Shown here: piece by piece, positions 4,411 through 7,740 of the stretch | How positions within the stretch are numbered: position 1 is the stretch's first letter | Layout: each line of letters opens with the position of its first letter | NCBI GenBank assembly: GCA_016297675.1 | Contig: JAEDGE010000096.1 | Span: forward strand, 1-7,740 | Length of the DNA stretch: 7,740 nucleotides | Source of the DNA: Oscillospiraceae bacterium | Lineage (GTDB): Bacteria > Bacillota > Clostridia > Oscillospirales > Ruminococcaceae | Reading direction: 5' to 3' | The notes under the pieces: generated by a model | What the model was told of the DNA's origin: nothing | Database searches by the model: none | Seen by the model: the letters and a program-made list of their open reading frames with translations, nothing else | Made by a program: the position numbers and the translations under genes

Positions 4411-5154
4411 ATGGCATTGCCGTTTAGAAAAAAAACGGTATCGACAGATACTTTGCCGGAGCAGCTGCCGAAACACATTGGATTTATTATGGATGGGAAC
4501 GGCCGTTGGGCAACCAAACGGGGGATGCCAAGAAAGTTTGGTCATCGGGAAGGTGCAAAAAACTTCCATGACCTGACACGTTATTGCCGTTCGATTGGCA
4601 TTCAGAATATTTCTTTTTATGTATTTTCAACAGAAAACTGGAAACGCCCGCAAGAAGAAGTTGATGCCATTATGGATTTGCTCTGGCAGTACTTGAATGA
4701 CTGTGATGAATATCTGGAACAGGAAGTGCGTATGATTTTTATCGGTGATAAAAGTCGGCTGCCGGAGCGAATTCAGAAGCGAATGCTGGAACTGGAAGCA
4801 GATTCCGCAAAATATAATAAAATGAATCTGTTGCTTGCGATTAACTATGGCGGCAGAGATGAAATCAAACACGCTGCACAGGAAATTGCTGCCGAGGTAA
4901 AAGCTGGCACTTTGCAGCCAGACCAGATTACAGAAGATACCATTTCACAGCATTTGTATACGAAGGATGTGCCGGATGTGGATTTGCTGATTCGTCCAAG
5001 CGGAGAATTGCGGCTGTCTAATTTTTTAATTTGGCAATGTGCCTATGCAGAGTACTACTTTACAAATGTACTATGGCCGGATTTCTCTCGAGAAGAGTTA
5101 AATAAAGCATTGGTAGAATATTCTAAGCGTGGCAGACGATTCGGAGGGGTGTAA
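4411..5154 (+). CDS. uppS: Isoprenyl transferase, undecaprenyl diphosphate synthase
   Basis: UppS condenses eight IPP units onto farnesyl diphosphate in the cis configuration to give the C55 carrier for peptidoglycan and other wall polymers. The 247-residue product has the Mg-binding start HIGFIMDGNGRWA (22-34) with catalytic D28, HREGAK (45-50), YVFSTENWKRP (70-80) and the C-terminal pyrophosphate-binding block RPSGELRLSNF (195-205) with WQ and YAEYYF (208-217), ending GRRFGG. The usual block is RTSGE or RPSGE, so this is normal. AAGGAGG (4395-4401) is 9 nt before the ATG. It is 22 nt after frr, with no hairpin between, so it is probably on the pyrH-frr transcript. Confidence 0.96.
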   Translation: MALPFRKKTVSTDTLPEQLPKHIGFIMDGNGRWATKRGMPRKFGHREGAKNFHDLTRYCRSIGIQNISFYVFSTENWKRPQEEVDAIMDLLWQYLNDCDEYLEQEVRMIFIGDKSRLPERIQKRMLELEADSAKYNKMNLLLAINYGGRDEIKHAAQEIAAEVKAGTLQPDQITEDTISQHLYTKDVPDVDLLIRPSGELRLSNFLIWQCAYAEYYFTNVLWPDFSREELNKALVEYSKRGRRFGGV

Positions 5155-5156
5155 CG

Positions 5157-5978
5157 ATGAAGGTACGAATCATTTCCGGAGCTGTCGCCGTTGCACTGTT
5201 GGTGTTGGTATTATGGCTGCATCAAACCATTGTATTTCCCATTTGCATTGCTGCCATTTCTACGATTGCCATTTTTGAACTGTTTCGGGCAAAGGATTGT
5301 CTGCGGTATCGCATCTCCTTTTATGCAGCGATTCTCTATTCCATTTCCAGTCCGGTTTTGCAATTCTTTCATTTAAGCAATGTTGTACAAATCATTATGG
5401 TTACAATGATTATGATTATCTTTTTAGATGGTGTAGTACAGCATAAACGGTTAAAAATGGAACAAGTCTGTTTTATGTTGGTATCCGCATTGTTTGTGAC
5501 CAAATCTCTGGGGCTGCTGCAAGTGCTGTTGCAGTCGGATGAACGTTTTGGACTCATTTATGTCATTCTGGCATTGTGTGCGGCATGGATTGCAGATACT
5601 GGTGCCTATTTTACTGGTACATTTTTAGGCAAACACAAGCTTTGTCCGGAAGTTAGCCCGAAAAAAACTGTGGAAGGTTTTATTGGCGGAATTGTTGCAA
5701 CCATTGTGGTGTTCTTTGTGTTTAGTTTGATTTATGGTGTCGTTGCAGAGGTCAAAGTACGGTATGGTTGGGTGATTTTTATTGCTGCGGCGTGTGCAGT
5801 CATCAGTGTGCTGGGCGATTTGACTGCTTCCATTTTGAAACGGCAGTGTAGTATGAAAGATTTTGGCAACATTATGCCGGGACACGGCGGCGTCATGGAT
5901 CGATTTGACAGTGCTTTGTTTACAGTTCCGGTTTTCTACGTTTTAAATACATTGCTTTCCATTTATCACACAGTTTAA
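5157..5978 (+). CDS. cdsA: Phosphatidate cytidylyltransferase (CDP-diglyceride synthetase)
   Basis: CdsA is an integral membrane enzyme making CDP-diacylglycerol from phosphatidic acid and CTP, the precursor of all major anionic phospholipids. The 273-residue product is almost entirely hydrophobic with about eight membrane segments (for example near 5-22, 26-43, 52-71, 77-95, 131-154, 174-198, 203-221 and 254-270). It has the catalytic motifs WIADTGAYFTG (144-154), SPKKTVEG (167-174) and the family signature starting at S225: KR at 228-229, KD at 234-235, PGHGG at 241-245, DRFDS at 248-252. Its ATG is 2 nt after the uppS stop, and its ribosome site GGAGG (5143-5147) lies inside the end of uppS, so the two are translationally coupled. 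Confidence 0.96.
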   Translation: MKVRIISGAVAVALLVLVLWLHQTIVFPICIAAISTIAIFELFRAKDCLRYRISFYAAILYSISSPVLQFFHLSNVVQIIMVTMIMIIFLDGVVQHKRLKMEQVCFMLVSALFVTKSLGLLQVLLQSDERFGLIYVILALCAAWIADTGAYFTGTFLGKHKLCPEVSPKKTVEGFIGGIVATIVVFFVFSLIYGVVAEVKVRYGWVIFIAAACAVISVLGDLTASILKRQCSMKDFGNIMPGHGGVMDRFDSALFTVPVFYVLNTLLSIYHTV

Positions 5979-6001
5979 GAAAAATTGCTGTAACAAAAAA
6001 C

Positions 6002-6034
6002 ACACCCCTTCCCTGTATAGAAGGGGTGTTGTTT
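6002..6034. terminator. Hairpin between cdsA and dxr, terminator-like on both strands
   Basis: ACACCCCTTC (6002-6011) pairs perfectly with GAAGGGGTGT (6020-6029), with an 8-nt loop. On the plus strand it is followed by TGTTT, an imperfect tail; on the minus strand the run of A at 5995-6000 gives a six-T tail, the better terminator. No promoter fits in the 27 nt between it and the dxr start, so on the plus strand it is probably leaky, acts as an attenuator or protects the 3' end of the cdsA message. Confidence 0.7.
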
Positions 6035-6056
6035 CCATATAGGAGGAACAAACCAG

Positions 6057-7217
6057 ATGGACAAAAGGATTACACTGCTTGGCTCGACGGGCTCGATTGG
6101 TACACAGACACTGGATGTCGTGCGGATGCACCATTTACAGGTTTATGCACTGGCAGCCAATCGCAATATCCAGCTGCTGGAACAGCAGGTGCGGGAATTT
6201 CATCCGAAAAAAGTCTGCATTTTTGAGGAAAGCTGTTATTCAGCTCTATGTGAAGCACTGGCAGATTTGCCCGTGCAAGTTCTGACTGGGATGGAGGGCC
6301 TTTGTGAACTGGCTGGCGACAGCCATGCAGATTTAGTGGTCAATGCCGTGGTAGGCATGGTGGGATTGCAGCCAACTTTGGCAGCGATTGCAGCTGGGAT
6401 TGACGTTGCGCTTGCCAACAAAGAAACATTGGTAGCAGGCGGTGCATTGGTGATGCAGGCTGCTGCGGAAAAAGGCGTTTCTATTTTACCGGTGGACAGC
6501 GAGCATTCTGCGATTTTCCAGTGTTTGCAAGGCAATGCACACAATCCAGTAAAAGAAATTCTGCTGACGGCTTCCGGTGGACCATTTTACGGTTACACCA
6601 GAGAGCAGCTGCAAACCGTCACCGCTGCGGATGCCCTGAAGCATCCCAACTGGGATATGGGTAGTAAGGTCACCATTGATTCTGCCACCATGATGAATAA
6701 AGGGCTGGAGTGCATTGAAGCAAAATGGCTGTTTGATTTACAGCCGGAACAAATCACTGTGTTGGTACACCGGCAGAGTGTTGTGCATTCTGGTGTCATG
6801 TATGCAGACAATTCTGTAATTGCCCAGATGGGGGTACCGGATATGCGTTTACCGATTCAATATGCCATTTTATATCCGGAGCGGAAACCCTGCCCAGCAG
6901 AGCCGCTTTCTTTGACAAAATACGGAACGCTGACATTTGCAGAGCCGGATGAAACGACATTCCGTTGTTTGGCACTGGCAAAGCAAGCGATGCAGGCAGG
7001 CGGGTTACTGCCCTGCATTATGAATGCAGCAAATGAAATTGCAGTGCGTGCCTTTTTAGATGGAAAAATTGGATTCTTAGACATTGCAGACTGTGTAGAA
7101 GCAGCAATGCAGTCGATTCCAAATCAGCCTTTACAAACTTGTGAAGAGGTGCTGCGTGCAGACCAGAACGCACGGGAACTGGTACGGCTACGGATCTACG
7201 GAACAACGGAAGCATAA
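6057..7217 (+). CDS. dxr: 1-deoxy-D-xylulose 5-phosphate reductoisomerase
   Basis: Dxr converts DXP to 2-C-methyl-D-erythritol 4-phosphate using NADPH and a divalent metal, the committed step of the MEP route to IPP, and is the target of fosmidomycin. The 386-residue product has the NADPH-binding LLGSTGSIGTQTLD (7-20), ALANKETLVAGG (118-129), the metal ligands in LPVDSEHSAIF (D147, E149), TASGGPFYG (171-179), HPNWDMGSKVTIDSATMMNK (196-215) and the last ligand E218, all in order. The HRQS at 238-241, where many enzymes have HPQS, also occurs as HRES or HRQS in Clostridia. AGGAGG (6041-6046) is 10 nt before the ATG. Its product pathway supplies the UppS substrates encoded upstream. Confidence 0.97.
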   Translation: MDKRITLLGSTGSIGTQTLDVVRMHHLQVYALAANRNIQLLEQQVREFHPKKVCIFEESCYSALCEALADLPVQVLTGMEGLCELAGDSHADLVVNAVVGMVGLQPTLAAIAAGIDVALANKETLVAGGALVMQAAAEKGVSILPVDSEHSAIFQCLQGNAHNPVKEILLTASGGPFYGYTREQLQTVTAADALKHPNWDMGSKVTIDSATMMNKGLECIEAKWLFDLQPEQITVLVHRQSVVHSGVMYADNSVIAQMGVPDMRLPIQYAILYPERKPCPAEPLSLTKYGTLTFAEPDETTFRCLALAKQAMQAGGLLPCIMNAANEIAVRAFLDGKIGFLDIADCVEAAMQSIPNQPLQTCEEVLRADQNARELVRLRIYGTTEA

Positions 7218-7223
7218 AGAATT

Positions 7224-7242
7224 TTCTATTTTTGGGATAGAA
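7224..7242 (+). other. Small hairpin in the dxr-rseP spacer
   Basis: TTCTAT (7224-7229) pairs with ATAGAA (7237-7242) around a 7-nt loop. With one GC pair and no T-run it is not a convincing terminator. The spacer contains no clear promoter, so rseP probably shares the dxr transcript. Confidence 0.25.
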
Positions 7243-7276
7243 GGGGTATTTTGAAAAAGCAGAAAGGAGCAGCAGG

Positions 7277-7740
7277 ATGATGACAACGTTTTGGTCTATT
7301 TTACTTGCGATCTTGATTTTCGGCTGTATCATTGCCATTCATGAATTCGGACATTTTGTGGCAGCAAAGTGCAATGGGATTCAAGTGAATGAATTTTCGA
7401 TTGGAATGGGTCCGAAAATTCTCCAGTTTCAAAAAGGAGAAACCCGCTATTCTCTGCGGTTATTGCCCATTGGTGGATTTTGTTCCATGGAAGGGGAAGA
7501 CACAGAAAGTCAGAATGAGCGAGCATTTGAACGAAAACCAGTATGGCGGCGTATGATTGTCATACTTGCTGGTGCATTTATGAATATTGTACTGGGGTTT
7601 GTATTGCTGCTTGTCACCACATGCAGCGATCCTTACCTTATCAGCAATACCATCCACGGTTTTCATGAACAGGCAACCAGTAATACCTGTGGCTTACAGG
7701 CAGGCGATACCATTGTATCCCTCAATGGTTCTCATATTTT
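7277..7740 (+). CDS. rseP: RIP zinc metalloprotease RseP/RasP (site-2 protease), N-terminal part
   Basis: The frame is open from ATG 7277 to the window edge, giving 154 codons. Site-2 proteases cut substrates within the membrane; Gram-positive RasP cleaves anti-sigma factors and leftover signal peptides. The first membrane segment (about 6-24) carries the zinc-binding HEFGH (22-26, catalytic E23). The conserved LPIGGF (63-68) and KPVWRRMIVILAG (87-99), leading into the next membrane helix LAGAFMNIVLGF (97-108), follow. The start of a PDZ domain is seen in GLQAGDTIVSLNG (139-151). The last metal-binding NxxPxPxLDGG motif and the final helices lie beyond the window. AAAGGAG (7263-7269) is 7 nt before ATG 7277; the adjacent ATG at 7280 is an equally possible start at 10 nt. 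It follows dxr by 59 nt, the classic dxr-rseP order. Confidence 0.95.
   Translation, partial: MMTTFWSILLAILIFGCIIAIHEFGHFVAAKCNGIQVNEFSIGMGPKILQFQKGETRYSLRLLPIGGFCSMEGEDTESQNERAFERKPVWRRMIVILAGAFMNIVLGFVLLLVTTCSDPYLISNTIHGFHEQATSNTCGLQAGDTIVSLNGSHI

Noticed and set aside
6771..6783. HRQS in Dxr in place of the common HPQS as a possible active-site defect
   Set aside because: HRES and HRQS variants are familiar in clostridial Dxr proteins, and all metal and substrate residues are intact.
1..7740. Defence, phage, CRISPR, toxin-antitoxin or secondary-metabolism system
   Set aside because: All coding capacity is accounted for by conserved housekeeping genes and one PadR fragment; no repeats with spacers and no mobile genes were found.

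Overview
The window is a bacterial chromosomal segment with moderate GC genes and AT-rich spacers. The gene content (a YlmC/YmxH-family sporulation-associated PRC-barrel protein, strong AGGAGG-type Shine-Dalgarno sites, sigma-A-like promoters, and the order rpsB-tsf-pyrH-frr-uppS-cdsA-dxr-rseP) points to a Gram-positive endospore-lineage firmicute. Clostridia is most likely and a Ruminococcus-like Oscillospiraceae member is plausible, but no rRNA is present, so genus is a guess.

Layout. Positions 1-167 (minus strand) hold the N-terminal part of a PadR-family regulator. Positions 168-554 are AT-rich and have no supportable gene. A small ylmC/ymxH-like gene (607-876, GTG start) follows with its own promoter and a weak terminator. 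That terminator's 3' arm doubles as the -35 box of a strong rpsB promoter. Then comes the translation block: a highly foldable leader, rpsB (ribosomal protein S2), an intergenic terminator hairpin, tsf (EF-Ts), and a strong terminator. A new promoter and a leader with a perfect 15-bp inverted repeat introduce pyrH (UMP kinase) and frr (ribosome recycling factor). They are followed by uppS (undecaprenyl diphosphate synthase), cdsA (CDP-diglyceride synthetase), a hairpin that can act as a terminator on either strand, dxr (MEP pathway reductoisomerase), and the first 154 codons of rseP (site-2 protease), which runs off the right edge.

How the genes fit together. S2, EF-Ts and RRF serve ribosome assembly, elongation and recycling. 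PyrH makes UDP for nucleic acid and cell-wall precursors. Dxr commits carbon to the MEP pathway, whose IPP and DMAPP products feed UppS, which makes the C55 lipid carrier for peptidoglycan. CdsA makes CDP-diacylglycerol for phospholipids, and RseP is a membrane protease. This is a widely conserved housekeeping neighbourhood.

I see no mobile element, CRISPR array, toxin-antitoxin, defence system or phage gene. The unusual content is in the non-coding junctions. The most interesting is the pyrH-frr spacer, where the only good Shine-Dalgarno site for frr lies 33 nt from the frr start. That site is correctly placed for a 6-codon GTG mini-ORF whose stop codon is 5 nt upstream of the frr ATG. A 9-bp hairpin lies between the Shine-Dalgarno site and frr. 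Since frr encodes the factor that removes ribosomes after termination, this arrangement could be a feedback circuit based on re-initiation. That is inference and needs testing.
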